From Streptomyces sp. TLI_235 (GTDB lineage: Bacteria > Actinomycetota > Actinomycetes > Streptomycetales > Streptomycetaceae), in NCBI GenBank assembly GCA_002300355.1, contig NSGV01000001.1:248001-312000 (forward strand): 64,000 nt of DNA, written 5' to 3'. This document shows positions 43,393-51,955 of the stretch, one piece after another; position 1 is the stretch's first letter, and each line of letters opens with the position of its first letter. Position numbers and translations under genes: made by a program. Below the pieces are notes generated by a model. The model was not told the origin of the DNA. It saw only the letters and a list, made by a program, of their open reading frames with translations, and ran no database searches.

Positions 43393-45429
43393 GTGCGCGA
43401 GCCAGGACAGCGCCGGAGGATCACGGCGGCACCGGGGAGGCGGCGCCGGACGGGCGCCCGGGCGAGACCGGTCCGCGCGCTGCTCCGGCGGCTGCGGCCG
43501 GACCGCCTCCGGCCGGGCCGGCGCAGGTTCCGGTTACGGCTGCCGTCCTGGCGGCTGCTGCTCGGGGTGGTGTCGGCCGGCGCGGCCGCGCTGGCGGGCG
43601 CGGTCTGCTGGCTGTTCGTCAGCACCGAGGTCCCCGAGGACCTCAACTCCTTCGCCACCCAACAGAACAACGTCTTCTACTGGGCGGACGGCACCGAGAT
43701 GGCCCGCACCGGGCAGGTGAACCGGCAGGAGGTGCCGCTGGAGCGGGTGCCGGAGTCCGTCCAGTGGGCCGTGCTGGCCGCGGAGAACGAGACCTTCTAC
43801 TCGGACGCGGGCGTCTCCCCCACCGGCATCGGCCGGGCGCTCTGGGCCGTGGTCACGGGCGGCGACACCCAGGGCGGCTCGACCATCACCCAGCAGTACG
43901 TGAAGAACATCTACCTTAACCAGCGCCAGGACGTGTCCCGGAAGGCCAGTGAGATCGTCATCGCGGTCAAGCTGGACCAGCGGCTGAGCAAGCGCGAGAT
44001 CCTCTCCGGCTACCTCAACACCAGCTGGTTCGGCCGCGGCAGCTACGGCATCCAGCGGGCCGCCGCCGCGTACTACGGCAAGGACGTGTCCAAGCTGAAC
44101 CCGAGCGAGGCGGCCTTCCTGGCCGCGCTGCTCAAGGGCGCGGGACTGTACGACCCGGCGCTCGGCGCGGAGAACCGGCAGCGGGCGGTCGAGCGGTGGT
44201 CCTGGATCCTGGACCGGATGGTGACGACCGGGAAGCTGTCCGCGGCCGAACGCGCGACGTACACCGCCTTCCCCGAGCCGGTGGCACCGCCGGTCGCCCG
44301 TGGCCTCGCCGGGCAGACCGGGTACCTGGTGGACCTGGCGGAGAGCTACCTGATCGGCCACTCCACCGTCACCCCGGCCCAGCTGGACCTGGGCGGCTAC
44401 CAGATCCACACCACCTTCGACCGGCAGCGGACGGCCGCGCTCGGCGCCGCCGTGAAGACCGCCGGCCCGGTCCTGGACCCGGCGCGGGAGGCCGACCGCC
44501 ATGTGCACGTCGGCGCCGCGTCGGTCGCCTCGGACGGGCGGATCCTCGCCGTGTACGGCGGGCCCGACTACCTGAAACAGGGCTTCGACGACGCCAACAC
44601 CTCGAACGTGCCGCTCGGCACGGCCTTCACCCCGATCGTCTACGCGGCCGGGCTCGGCCAGGGCGTGCAGAAGGGCCGGGAGGGCGGGCGCGGCCCGGTC
44701 AACCCGACGACCCGCTACGACGGCCGTGACGGGGTGCCCGTGCAGACCCCGGAGGGCCCGTACTGGGGCCGGGACGGGCGGATGGCGAAGACGGCCAACG
44801 ACGGCCACCGGAGCTGGGGCAGCATCAGTCTGCGCAGCGCGGTGGCGCAGTCGGTGAACGGCCCGATGATGCAGCTCGGCATGGACGTCGGCCTGGACCG
44901 GGTCCGGGCCACCGCGGCGTCCCTGGGGCTGCTGCCGGACACCCTGGGCGAGCTGGTGCCGTCCTTCTCGCTCGGCACCTCCCGCCCCAGCGCGATCCGC
45001 GCGGCCGCCGCGTACGGCACCTTCGCGGCCGGCGGCATGCACACCGACCCGTACTCGGTGGCCTCGGTGACGCGGAACGGCGGCCCGGTCGGGGTGGCCC
45101 GGCCGGCCGCCGTCCGGGCGCTCCCGGAGCTGGTCGCCGACCAGGTCGACGACGCCCTCAAGGAGGCCGTCCGCGAGGGCACCGCCCACGAGGCGGCCGC
45201 CGCGGGCCCCGGCGCGGCGGGCAAGACCGGGACGACCGAGGACCGGACCGCCGGCTGGTACGTCGGCTACCAGGGCATGGTCAGCACGGCGGTCACCGTC
45301 TTCCGGATGGACCCGACGAGCCTGAAGCTCGCCCCCGTGGACGGGATCGGCGGCGCCGGACCCGACGACCCGGCCTCCGTCTACCCCACCAGGATCTGGA
45401 CCGCCTACGCCCGGCAGCCCGCCGGGTAG
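43393..45429 (+). CDS. Class A penicillin-binding protein with a degenerate transpeptidase active site
   Basis: A 678-residue bifunctional-type PBP. An Arg-rich cytoplasmic tail precedes one membrane helix (residues about 53-76). The GT51 glycosyltransferase domain is intact: catalytic Glu in AAENETFYSDAG, GGSTITQQYVKNIYLNQ and REILSGYLNTSWFG. In the transpeptidase domain SVNGP (SxN, near residue 486) and GKTGTTED (KTG, near 611) are present, but the SxxK box reads GTAFTP: Thr410 replaces the nucleophilic Ser and Thr413 replaces Lys. It should polymerise glycan strands but probably cannot cross-link or bind beta-lactams in the usual way. Start is GTG 43393. A strong hairpin follows. Confidence 0.93.
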   Translation: MREPGQRRRITAAPGRRRRTGARARPVRALLRRLRPDRLRPGRRRFRLRLPSWRLLLGVVSAGAAALAGAVCWLFVSTEVPEDLNSFATQQNNVFYWADGTEMARTGQVNRQEVPLERVPESVQWAVLAAENETFYSDAGVSPTGIGRALWAVVTGGDTQGGSTITQQYVKNIYLNQRQDVSRKASEIVIAVKLDQRLSKREILSGYLNTSWFGRGSYGIQRAAAAYYGKDVSKLNPSEAAFLAALLKGAGLYDPALGAENRQRAVERWSWILDRMVTTGKLSAAERATYTAFPEPVAPPVARGLAGQTGYLVDLAESYLIGHSTVTPAQLDLGGYQIHTTFDRQRTAALGAAVKTAGPVLDPAREADRHVHVGAASVASDGRILAVYGGPDYLKQGFDDANTSNVPLGTAFTPIVYAAGLGQGVQKGREGGRGPVNPTTRYDGRDGVPVQTPEGPYWGRDGRMAKTANDGHRSWGSISLRSAVAQSVNGPMMQLGMDVGLDRVRATAASLGLLPDTLGELVPSFSLGTSRPSAIRAAAAYGTFAAGGMHTDPYSVASVTRNGGPVGVARPAAVRALPELVADQVDDALKEAVREGTAHEAAAAGPGAAGKTGTTEDRTAGWYVGYQGMVSTAVTVFRMDPTSLKLAPVDGIGGAGPDDPASVYPTRIWTAYARQPAG

Positions 45430-45446
45430 CGGCCGGCCCGCGAGGA

Positions 45447-45485
45447 CCGGGGCCGGACGCCGGCACGTCCGGCGCCCGGCCCCGG
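45447..45485. terminator. Bidirectional terminator hairpin
   Basis: Seventeen-base arms, CCGGGGCCGGACGCCGG (45447-45463) and CCGGCGCCCGGCCCCGG (45469-45485), pair with one mismatch around a 5-base loop, between the convergent PBP and deacetylase-like genes. Confidence 0.8.
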
Positions 45486-45490
45486 GGCGG

Positions 45491-46768
45491 CTACTTGACG
45501 ACGGTGGACCAGTCGGCGGGATGCTGCGCCGGGTCGAGACCGCGCAGCCGTTCGAGCACCTGCGGGTCCTGGGCGTCGAGCCAGTCGGCGAGCTCCTTGA
45601 AGGAGACGCAGCGCACGCCCTCGCGCTTGCAGACGCCCTTCACCACGTCCTCGATGGCCTGCATGTAGATGCCGCCGTTCCAGGTCTCGAAGTGGTTGCC
45701 GATGAACAGCGGTGCGCGGCTGCCGTTGTAGACCCGCTCGAACCCGTTGAGGTAGCCGTCGCGGGTCTGCCTCTCCCACTCCGCGTACTTCTTCGGATCG
45801 CCGTTGGTGTTGTCCCCCGACTGGTTCGCGAGGAAGTTGAAGTCCATCGACAGCACCTGGACGGGCTTGCCCGGGTAGGGGACGAGCTGCAGCGGGAAGT
45901 TCCAGATCCCGTCCTTCCTGGACGGCCAGACCTGGAACTCCCCCGGGGAGCTGGCGTCGTACCGGAAGCCGGCCGCCTTCTCGGCCGTCAGCAGGTTCTT
46001 CTGGCCCTCCAGGCAGGGGGCACGGCCGCCGACCAGTTCGCGGGTGTAGTCGAAGGGCAGCGCCGGTACGTCCTTCAGACCGGTGTTGGTCTTCCAGTCG
46101 GTGACGAAGGAGCGGGCCTGGTCCAGCTCGCTCTGCCACTCCGCGACGCTCCAGTCGCCGCCGCCCTTGGCGCCGCAGAAGTGGCCGTTGAAGTGGGTGC
46201 CGATCTCGTTCCCGTCCAGCCAGGCCTGCCGGACCTGCTCCAGGGTGGTCCTGAGGTGGGCGTCGGTCGGGAAGGAGATGTCGGCCGCGCCGGCCGCGTG
46301 CTGCGGCGGGTGGTACAGCGAGCGCTTGGACTGCGGCACCAGGTAGATGCCGCTGAGGAAGAACGTCATCCGGGCGTTGTTCTCCTTCGCCACCTGGCGG
46401 AAGTGCGAGAACAGGTGGTCCTCGTTCTCCAGCGCGCCGTCCCAGGAGAACACCACGAACTGCGGCGGCTTCTCACCGGGTTTCAGCTTCTCCACGGGCG
46501 GCTGGTTCGGCTGCGGCCCGGTGTCGGACGTGGAGCCGTCGCCTATCGGGCGGACCACGCCGTCCCAGGTCGGCGACGGCGACCGGGAGGGCGGCGGGGT
46601 CGGCCGTGCGGCCGTGGTCGCCGGCGCCGCCGAGGTGGCCGCCGCGGCGGCCGGCCTTGTGCCCGCGGACCTCGGGTCGCCTTCGGGGTCGGGCAGCAAC
46701 GCCGCGCCGACGGCCCCGGCGACGCCGGCCGCGAGCAGGCCGACCAGGATGCGTGAGGTTCTCATCAT
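45491..46768 (-). CDS. Extracytoplasmic polysaccharide-deacetylase-like protein
   Basis: About 425 residues. An N-terminal hydrophobic signal/anchor (ILVGLLAAGVAGAVGAALL) is followed by a Pro/Ser/Thr-rich linker and a NodB-like domain. Motif 1, usually TFDDG, reads VFSWDGALENED: the metal-binding Asp is kept, but the preceding catalytic-base Asp is Trp. Motif 2 is intact as GTHFNGHFCG (HxxxH). Motif 3, usually RxPY, reads GGRAPCLEG. It therefore resembles a divergent branch of carbohydrate esterase family 4, acting outside the membrane on cell-wall or capsule glycans, or a binding-only protein. It converges on the PBP gene. Confidence 0.85.
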   Translation of the reverse strand: MMRTSRILVGLLAAGVAGAVGAALLPDPEGDPRSAGTRPAAAAATSAAPATTAARPTPPPSRSPSPTWDGVVRPIGDGSTSDTGPQPNQPPVEKLKPGEKPPQFVVFSWDGALENEDHLFSHFRQVAKENNARMTFFLSGIYLVPQSKRSLYHPPQHAAGAADISFPTDAHLRTTLEQVRQAWLDGNEIGTHFNGHFCGAKGGGDWSVAEWQSELDQARSFVTDWKTNTGLKDVPALPFDYTRELVGGRAPCLEGQKNLLTAEKAAGFRYDASSPGEFQVWPSRKDGIWNFPLQLVPYPGKPVQVLSMDFNFLANQSGDNTNGDPKKYAEWERQTRDGYLNGFERVYNGSRAPLFIGNHFETWNGGIYMQAIEDVVKGVCKREGVRCVSFKELADWLDAQDPQVLERLRGLDPAQHPADWSTVVK

Positions 46769-47014
46769 CTGACCCGATTCACTGGAGGCAGCCGTGCGGA
46801 GGCTGCCGGTGCGTACTGGTGCCGAGTGGCGGGCGGGCGGACCGGCCATCACTCACCATCAAGAACGCCTCTGACCGTGTGTCAGGTTGCCGACGATCCA
46901 CGGCCGGTCGGCGGCGGCGCATCCGGGACGATCGGCAGGTGTGCGCGGAGCCCCAGGGGGCAACCGTCCGGCAACCGGCCCGCACCGCGCGGGCCCCGGA
47001 CCGGAGGAGGCGCG

Positions 47015-47587
47015 ATGGCAGGCCACGGCGGCGACGTCATCAGGGAGCTGGAGACGGATCACCGCGGGATCGAGGAGCTCTTCGCCCGGGTTCTGAAGAA
47101 CACCGGAGAGCGCCGCAGGTCCCTGCTCGCCGAGGCGGCGGCCGAGCTCCTCCGGCACGCCGCGGCCGAGGAGGCCCACCTCCACCCGGCGCTCCGCGCC
47201 CACGTGCCGGACGGCGACGCGATCGCCGACCGCGAGGCCGCGGACCGGGCGCGGGTCCGGCGCCTGCTGCGGGAGATCGAGGGCAGGCAGCCCGGCGACC
47301 CCGACCTGGCGGGACTGGCGAACATCCTGGTCACCGAGGTCGCCGCGCACATCCGGGACGTCGAGCGGACCCTCCTCCCCGCCCTGCGCGCGGCCTGCAG
47401 CCGGGCCGAGCTGGACGAACTCGGCGCCCACGTACGCCGATCCAGGTCGGCCGCCCCCGCCCCTCCGGCGGGCGGCAGACCGCCCGCACCCGACATCGGG
47501 CCGATCGGCCGGGCCGGAGACCGGGGAGGAGACCCGGAGTGGGCCGGCTCCGTCGACTCGGCGAGCGCGCGTCCCGCGGCGGACTGA
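47015..47587 (+). CDS. Hemerythrin HHE-domain protein
   Basis: A 190-residue four-helix protein with IRELETDHRGIEELFARVL, LLRHAAAEEAHLHPALRAHV and VTEVAAHIRDVERTLLPAL, the His/Glu ligands expected for a diiron HHE domain. The Pro/Gly-rich tail after residue 145 is probably disordered. GGAGGAGG lies directly upstream of the ATG at 47015. Such proteins sense or store O2, NO or iron in actinobacteria. It converges on a VOC gene. Confidence 0.9.
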   Translation: MAGHGGDVIRELETDHRGIEELFARVLKNTGERRRSLLAEAAAELLRHAAAEEAHLHPALRAHVPDGDAIADREAADRARVRRLLREIEGRQPGDPDLAGLANILVTEVAAHIRDVERTLLPALRAACSRAELDELGAHVRRSRSAAPAPPAGGRPPAPDIGPIGRAGDRGGDPEWAGSVDSASARPAAD

Positions 47588-47610
47588 CCGCCGCGATCCA
47601 CCTCACGTGG

Positions 47611-47994
47611 TCAGACGGGCCGGATCCGGGTGCGCAGGAGGCAGAACTCGTTGCCCTCCGGGTCGGCCAGGACGTGCCAGCTCTCGGTGCCGGTCTGACC
47701 GACGTCGACGGGCCTGGCGCCGAGGGCGAGCAGCCGCTCCAGCTCGGCGTCCTGATCGCGGTCGGTGGCGCTGACGTCGATGTGCAGCCGCAGTTTCCCC
47801 GTCCGCGGGTCGCTGCTGGGGCTGATGACGAGGGTGGGCTGCGGGCCGCCGAAGCCCGCGTCGGGCGGCCCGATCTCGATGCTTCCGTCGTCCTCCCGGC
47901 CGAGTTCGACGTAGCCGAGGACCTCGCTCCAGAATGCGGCGAGCCGATCCGCGTCGGCCGCGTCGAGGACCAGCTCACTGATGCGGCATGCCAT
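47611..47994 (-). CDS. VOC family (glyoxalase/bleomycin-resistance-like) protein
   Basis: A 127-residue vicinal-oxygen-chelate protein: MACRISELVLDAADADRLAA, FWSEVLGYVEL, LRLHIDVSATDRDQDAELER and WHVLADPEGNEFCLL. The last motif is the usual C-terminal HVxxDPEGNEFCL of small actinobacterial VOC proteins. It may bind or conjugate a small hydrophobic compound; metal ligands are incomplete, so binding or immunity is as likely as catalysis. It lies between the hemerythrin and an MFS pump. Confidence 0.9.
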   Translation of the reverse strand: MACRISELVLDAADADRLAAFWSEVLGYVELGREDDGSIEIGPPDAGFGGPQPTLVISPSSDPRTGKLRLHIDVSATDRDQDAELERLLALGARPVDVGQTGTESWHVLADPEGNEFCLLRTRIRPV

Positions 47995-48062
47995 GCCCGT
48001 CAGTGTAGGTGGACACCCCGGAACGCACGCACCGACGAGCGGACGATCCGAAGGAACCCGGC

Positions 48063-49517
48063 CTATCCGTGCGCCCGTTGGGCGTGCTTGGGCAGCAGGC
48101 TCACCAGCAGCAGGGTCAGGAGGTTCAGTCCCGCGGCGATGCCGAAGACCAGTTCCGCGGCGGCGAGGGTGGATGGGACGGTCGCGTCCCCGGCCCGGGT
48201 GAAGAACACCGTGCCGAGCGCGGCGACGCCGATCGCACCGGCGAACTGCTGGACGGCGTTGAGCATGCCCGCGCCGGTGCCGACCTCTTCGGCGGTGGCA
48301 TCGCCGAGGATGAAGTCGACCAGCGGGACGAACACCAGCCCGGAGCCGAAGCCCGTGACCAGCAGCGCCGGCGCCAGCCTCCAGACGGTGATGTCGGCGC
48401 CCCAGTGGGCGACGGACCACCACAGGGCCAGCAGGCCGACGACGGCGATGGACAGACCCAGATTCAGGGCGGCGCGTCCCAGCCTCTCGGCGAGCACGGC
48501 ACCCGCGAGCAGCACGGCGACGGCGGTGCCGACGGCCCAGGGGAGCAGCGCGAGGCCGGTGTGCAGCGGCGTCCAGCCCAGGCCCTGCTGCAGCAGCAGG
48601 TTGACGACGAGGACGAACGCACTGAGTGAGGCGTAGAACCCGCCCACGATCATCAGACCGACGACGAAGCTGCGCCTGCGGAACAGCGACGGCGTGATGA
48701 CCGGGTGCCTGCTGCGCCGTTCGGAGACGGCGAACAGGGCGAGCAGGGCGACCGCGGCGGCCATCATGGCGTACGTCCAGGCGGGCCAGCCGAGTTCGCG
48801 TCCCTGGATGAGCGGGACGATGAGCAGGGCCGAGGCGGCGGTGAGCAGGCCGACACCGGTGAGGTCGAGGCGGGCGGCCGGGTCCTCCCCGCCGTGACGG
48901 GGCAGGACACGCCGGCCGAGCAGGCCGGCGATGACGCCGAACGGGACGTTGATCAGGAAGATGGAGCGCCACTGGCTGCCGAACAGGTCCAGGTGGAGCA
49001 GCCAGCCGGCGAGGACGGGCCCGGCCACGGTGGCCAGGCCCATCAGCGGGCCGATCGGGATCAGGGCCTTGCGCAGGTGCTGGGGCGGGAAGACGACCTT
49101 CACCAGGGCCATCCCCTGCGGGATCATGACCGACCCGCACAGGCCCTGCAGCGTGCGGGCGACGATCAGGAAGCCCGGGCTTGGGGCGAGACCGCAGGCC
49201 AGTGACGCCAGGGTGAAGCCGGTCATGCCGAGCAGGAAGAGCCGTCGGCGCCCGAGCAGGTCGCCGAGCCGTCCCGAGGTGACGAGGCCGAGCGCGAAGG
49301 CCGCGGTGTAGGCGCTCAGCACCCACTGCAGTGTCGCCTGGCCGCCGCCGAGGTCGGCGTGGATGGACGGGCCGGCGAGGTTGGCGACGCTGGAGTCGAT
49401 GAGATCCATGAGGTCGGCCATGAACACGACGGCCAGGACTAGCCACGCGGTGCGCGGCGGAAGGGTGTTGGTGGTGGGAGGCGCCTCGGAAGGGCGCTGG
49501 TCAGTGGACACGAACAC
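48063..49517 (-). CDS. MFS multidrug efflux transporter, DHA2 family
   Basis: A 484-residue, 14-helix type MFS transporter. Markers are AVVFMADLMDLIDSSVANLA (motif D1), SGRLGDLLGRRRLFLLG (motif A), TLQGLCGSVMIPQGMALVK and GPLMGLATVAGPVLAGWLL (motif C, drug:H+ antiport). It starts at GTG 49517, which overlaps a GAACA-N-GTTC operator half; the divergent TetR gene at 49606 is its likely repressor. It probably exports a toxic hydrophobic compound. It is intact, unlike the MFS gene at 37148. Confidence 0.94.
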   Translation of the reverse strand: MFVSTDQRPSEAPPTTNTLPPRTAWLVLAVVFMADLMDLIDSSVANLAGPSIHADLGGGQATLQWVLSAYTAAFALGLVTSGRLGDLLGRRRLFLLGMTGFTLASLACGLAPSPGFLIVARTLQGLCGSVMIPQGMALVKVVFPPQHLRKALIPIGPLMGLATVAGPVLAGWLLHLDLFGSQWRSIFLINVPFGVIAGLLGRRVLPRHGGEDPAARLDLTGVGLLTAASALLIVPLIQGRELGWPAWTYAMMAAAVALLALFAVSERRSRHPVITPSLFRRRSFVVGLMIVGGFYASLSAFVLVVNLLLQQGLGWTPLHTGLALLPWAVGTAVAVLLAGAVLAERLGRAALNLGLSIAVVGLLALWWSVAHWGADITVWRLAPALLVTGFGSGLVFVPLVDFILGDATAEEVGTGAGMLNAVQQFAGAIGVAALGTVFFTRAGDATVPSTLAAAELVFGIAAGLNLLTLLLVSLLPKHAQRAHG

Positions 49518-49583
49518 CGTTCTACATCAGATCAGTGTTCTGTTCAATACGAACAGTGTTCTCCATGGTGCAGAACACTGTTC
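49512..49583. promoter_or_regulatory. TetR operators GAACA-N-TGTTC between the MFS and TetR genes
   Basis: Perfect 11-base dyads occur at 49551-49561 (GAACAGTGTTC) and 49573-49583 (GAACACTGTTC), a weaker copy at 49512-49522 (GAACACCGTTC) over the MFS start, and extra TGTTC halves near 49536-49545. This fills the divergent promoter and suggests several repressor dimers. Confidence 0.82.
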
Positions 49584-49605
49584 GCCGATTCGCTAGACTG
49601 GCCTC

Positions 49606-50352
49606 ATGTCACCGACTCCGGAACAACGGCGCGCAGCGCGGCACCAGCTCGGCACCGGCCCGAGCACACCCGCAACCCGGCGCGGACCGTCCGGCGGGCG
49701 CAAGAAGCCGATCACGGTCGACGCCATCATCGACACCGCGTTCGGCATGGTGGCGGAAGAGGGGTACGAAGCCCTGACGATGCGGCGTCTGGCGACCGCG
49801 CTGGAGACCGGGCCCTCCTCGCTCTACGCCCACGTGGTCAACAAGGAGGACCTGGACGAGCTGCTCATCGGCCGCCTGTGCGCCGAGATCGACCTGCCCG
49901 AGCCGGACGCGGCCGTCTGGCGGCAGCAGATCACCCACGTCTGCACCCAACTGCGAGACCAGTACCTGCGCTACCCGGGCATCTCCCGGGCGGCCTTCGC
50001 CGCCGCCCCCTCCAACCTCGACACGCTGCGCGTCAGCGAGGGCATGCTCGCCATCCTGCTCGTCGGCGGCATCGACCCGCAGGCCGCCGCCTGGGCGATC
50101 GACGCACTGATGCTCTACGTCGGTGCCTACAGCCTCGAGGTCTCCCTGGCCGACAGACGGCTCGGCCGCGGTGACGACGACTGGGTCGTCAGCCGCGACG
50201 AACTGCTGCGCCGGTTCGCCGCACTGCCCGACACCTTCCCCCGGACCAAGCGCTACGCCGCCGAGCTCACCGCCGGAACCGTCAACGACCGCTTCGACTT
50301 CACCCTCGCCCTGATGATCGACGGGCTCCCGGGTTCACGCCGGGATCCGTGA
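49606..50352 (+). CDS. TetR family regulator of the adjacent DHA2 pump
   Basis: A 248-residue TetR protein. After a basic N-terminal extension comes the HTH: PITVDAIIDTAFGMVAEEGY, MRRLATALETGPSSLYAHV and NKEDLDELL. The C-terminal domain is TetR_C_1-like (drug-binding class). The divergent arrangement with the MFS gene and the operators in between support control of efflux. A GC hairpin follows the stop. Confidence 0.93.
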   Translation: MSPTPEQRRAARHQLGTGPSTPATRRGPSGGRKKPITVDAIIDTAFGMVAEEGYEALTMRRLATALETGPSSLYAHVVNKEDLDELLIGRLCAEIDLPEPDAAVWRQQITHVCTQLRDQYLRYPGISRAAFAAAPSNLDTLRVSEGMLAILLVGGIDPQAAAWAIDALMLYVGAYSLEVSLADRRLGRGDDDWVVSRDELLRRFAALPDTFPRTKRYAAELTAGTVNDRFDFTLALMIDGLPGSRRDP

Positions 50353-50354
50353 GG

Positions 50355-50373
50355 CCCGCCCCGGAAGGGCGGG
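50355..50373 (+). terminator. Intrinsic terminator after the TetR gene
   Basis: CCCGCCC-CGGAA-GGGCGGG followed by TT, starting three bases after the TGA at 50350-50352. Confidence 0.75.
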
Positions 50374-50497
50374 TTGGGCCGCTCGGGCAGAGGGCGCCTC
50401 TTGACGTCGTTTGTGCGGCGCGCCTAGCGTCCGGACTGCGCCGCCGCTGAGCCGTCCGCCGATCCCCCGCGCCTCAGTCCCAGTCCAGGGAGCCGCC

Positions 50498-51034
50498 ATG
50501 TCCACCGCCCCCCGCCCCACCGACCCGGCCGCCGGCGGGACCCGGGCGAGCCGCGCCGGCGACGGCTTCCATCCGCACCTGCCGGACGACGGCGCCGCCG
50601 CCGCGCCGCCGCAGGCCCGGCTCCACCACATCAAGGCCGGCGAGCTCGACGGCGACACCGCGCAGACCGGCGGCATGCGCCGCTTCGCGGCGATCAGCGG
50701 CCGCACGGTCGGCTCGGAGAAGCTCTGGATGGGCCAGACCCACGTGGCACCCGCCACGGCCTCCTCCGACCACCACCACGGCGAGTCGGAGACCGCGATC
50801 CACGTGGTCAGCGGCCACCCGGAGTTCGTCTTCGTGGACGACTCCTCCGGCGAACCGGTCGAGGTGCGGCTGCGCACCGGGCCCGGCGACTACGTCTTCG
50901 TACCGCCGTTCGTCCCGCACCGCGAGGAGAACCCCGACCCCGAGGAGGAGGCCGTCGTCGTCATCGCCCGCAGCACCCAGGAGGCCGTGGTCGTCAACCT
51001 GCCCGGCCTGTACGCCGCTCCCGAGGGAACCTGA
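50498..51034 (+). CDS. Cupin-domain protein
   Basis: A 178-residue single cupin. The metal-binding motif 1 is ASSDHHHGESETAIHVVSG (HHxH-E) and motif 2 is GPGDYVFVPPFVPHREENP. The first 50 residues are disordered and Pro/Ala-rich. It probably binds a metal and acts as a small sensor, isomerase or dioxygenase-like protein; function is not defined. The ATG at 50498 is preferred to an upstream ATG because CAGGGAG lies before it. It is followed by small stress-type genes on the same strand. Confidence 0.88.
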   Translation: MSTAPRPTDPAAGGTRASRAGDGFHPHLPDDGAAAAPPQARLHHIKAGELDGDTAQTGGMRRFAAISGRTVGSEKLWMGQTHVAPATASSDHHHGESETAIHVVSGHPEFVFVDDSSGEPVEVRLRTGPGDYVFVPPFVPHREENPDPEEEAVVVIARSTQEAVVVNLPGLYAAPEGT

Positions 51035-51105
51035 CGGTGTAGTCCCGGGCGATCCTGGGCAGCCGCCCCTTTGTCGGCACACGAACTCCCCGAGAGGACG
51101 AGGCC

Positions 51106-51270
51106 ATGACCAGGACCCACGACGACGACACCACGGGCCCGGACGAGCAGACCCGGGAGCGCTCCGCCGAGGAGCGGTCGATCACTGCCCCCACACCCGC
51201 GGACGTGCGTGCCAAGGCCGAGGACGACGACGAACCGGAGCCGCCCGCGGCCGACGCCGAGGCACCGTGA
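51106..51270 (+). CDS. Small acidic hydrophilic protein
   Basis: A 54-residue, very acidic protein starting MTRTHDDDTTGPDEQTRERS and ending in a DDDEPEPP-rich tail. The ATG at 51106 follows AGAGGACGAGG. No fold or family is clear and it is predicted to be disordered. Codon use is normal for the genome. It lies between the cupin and the PRC-barrel gene on the same strand. Confidence 0.65.
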   Translation: MTRTHDDDTTGPDEQTRERSAEERSITAPTPADVRAKAEDDDEPEPPAADAEAP

Positions 51271-51391
51271 CCGCAGCGTCCGCACCGTCCTCGTCGCCTG
51301 TGCCCTCGACGGGATGCGGCGGCGCGCCGGGTGGCTGGGGGTGGGGCTGCGGCGGCAGGATGGACAGGACCCAGCGTCCGGGAGGCCGTGA

Positions 51392-51748
51392 ATGATCCAG
51401 CTCGCCGACATCCGGGAATGGCGCCAGCACGACGTGGTGGACCAGGACGCCAAGAAGATCGGCACCCTGGAGTCCGTGTACGTCGACACCGCGACGGACG
51501 AACCGTCGTTCGCCACCGTCACGGTCGGCCTGCCGACCCGCCACCGGCTCGTGTTCGTGCCTCTCGGCGGTGCCACCGCCGGCCCCGGCTACCTCAAGGT
51601 GGCCTACCCGAAGACCCTGGTCAAGGACTCGCCGTCGATCGACATCGACGGTGTCCTGGCCGCCGAGCAGGAGCCCGCGGTGTTCGCCCACTACGCGCTC
51701 GAGTACGCGACCGGTGCCGGGGGCGAACGCCGCCTCGCCCGCCGTTGA
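51392..51748 (+). CDS. PRC-barrel domain protein
   Basis: A 118-residue protein: MIQLADIREWRQHDVVDQDA, KKIGTLESVYVDTATDEPSF, ATVTVGLPTRHRLVFVPLGG and VAYPKTLVKDSPSID, the standard order of strands in actinobacterial PRC-barrel proteins. These are small cytoplasmic proteins thought to bind RNA or photosynthesis/stress partners; the role in Streptomyces is undefined. It is followed 16 bases later by a small membrane protein gene. Confidence 0.9.
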   Translation: MIQLADIREWRQHDVVDQDAKKIGTLESVYVDTATDEPSFATVTVGLPTRHRLVFVPLGGATAGPGYLKVAYPKTLVKDSPSIDIDGVLAAEQEPAVFAHYALEYATGAGGERRLARR

Positions 51749-51764
51749 CCGGAGGGCCGTACGC

Positions 51765-51932
51765 ATGGCGTGGATCCTCTTCCTGATCCTGGTGGCGATC
51801 GTCCTCGGCATCGTCGGCGCCGCCGCGGACGGCCTGTTCTACCTGCTCGTCATCGGGATCGCCGTCTTCGTTGTGGCCCTCGTACTGGCCGGCTCCCGCC
51901 TCCGCCGCGCCGGCCGCCGCCCCACCCGCTGA
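51765..51932 (+). CDS. Small two-helix membrane protein
   Basis: A 55-residue hydrophobic protein: MAWILFLILVAIVLGIVG, then DGLFYLLVIGIAVFVVALVL and a basic tail RLRRAGRRPTR, giving two membrane helices with a cytoplasmic C-terminus. GGAGGG lies ten bases before the ATG at 51765. It resembles the hydrophobic proteins commonly encoded beside PRC-barrel genes in actinobacteria. It is in an operon with the preceding PRC-barrel gene. Confidence 0.75.
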   Translation: MAWILFLILVAIVLGIVGAAADGLFYLLVIGIAVFVVALVLAGSRLRRAGRRPTR

Positions 51933-51955
51933 CGGACCCGCCCCGCGGTGCCCGG

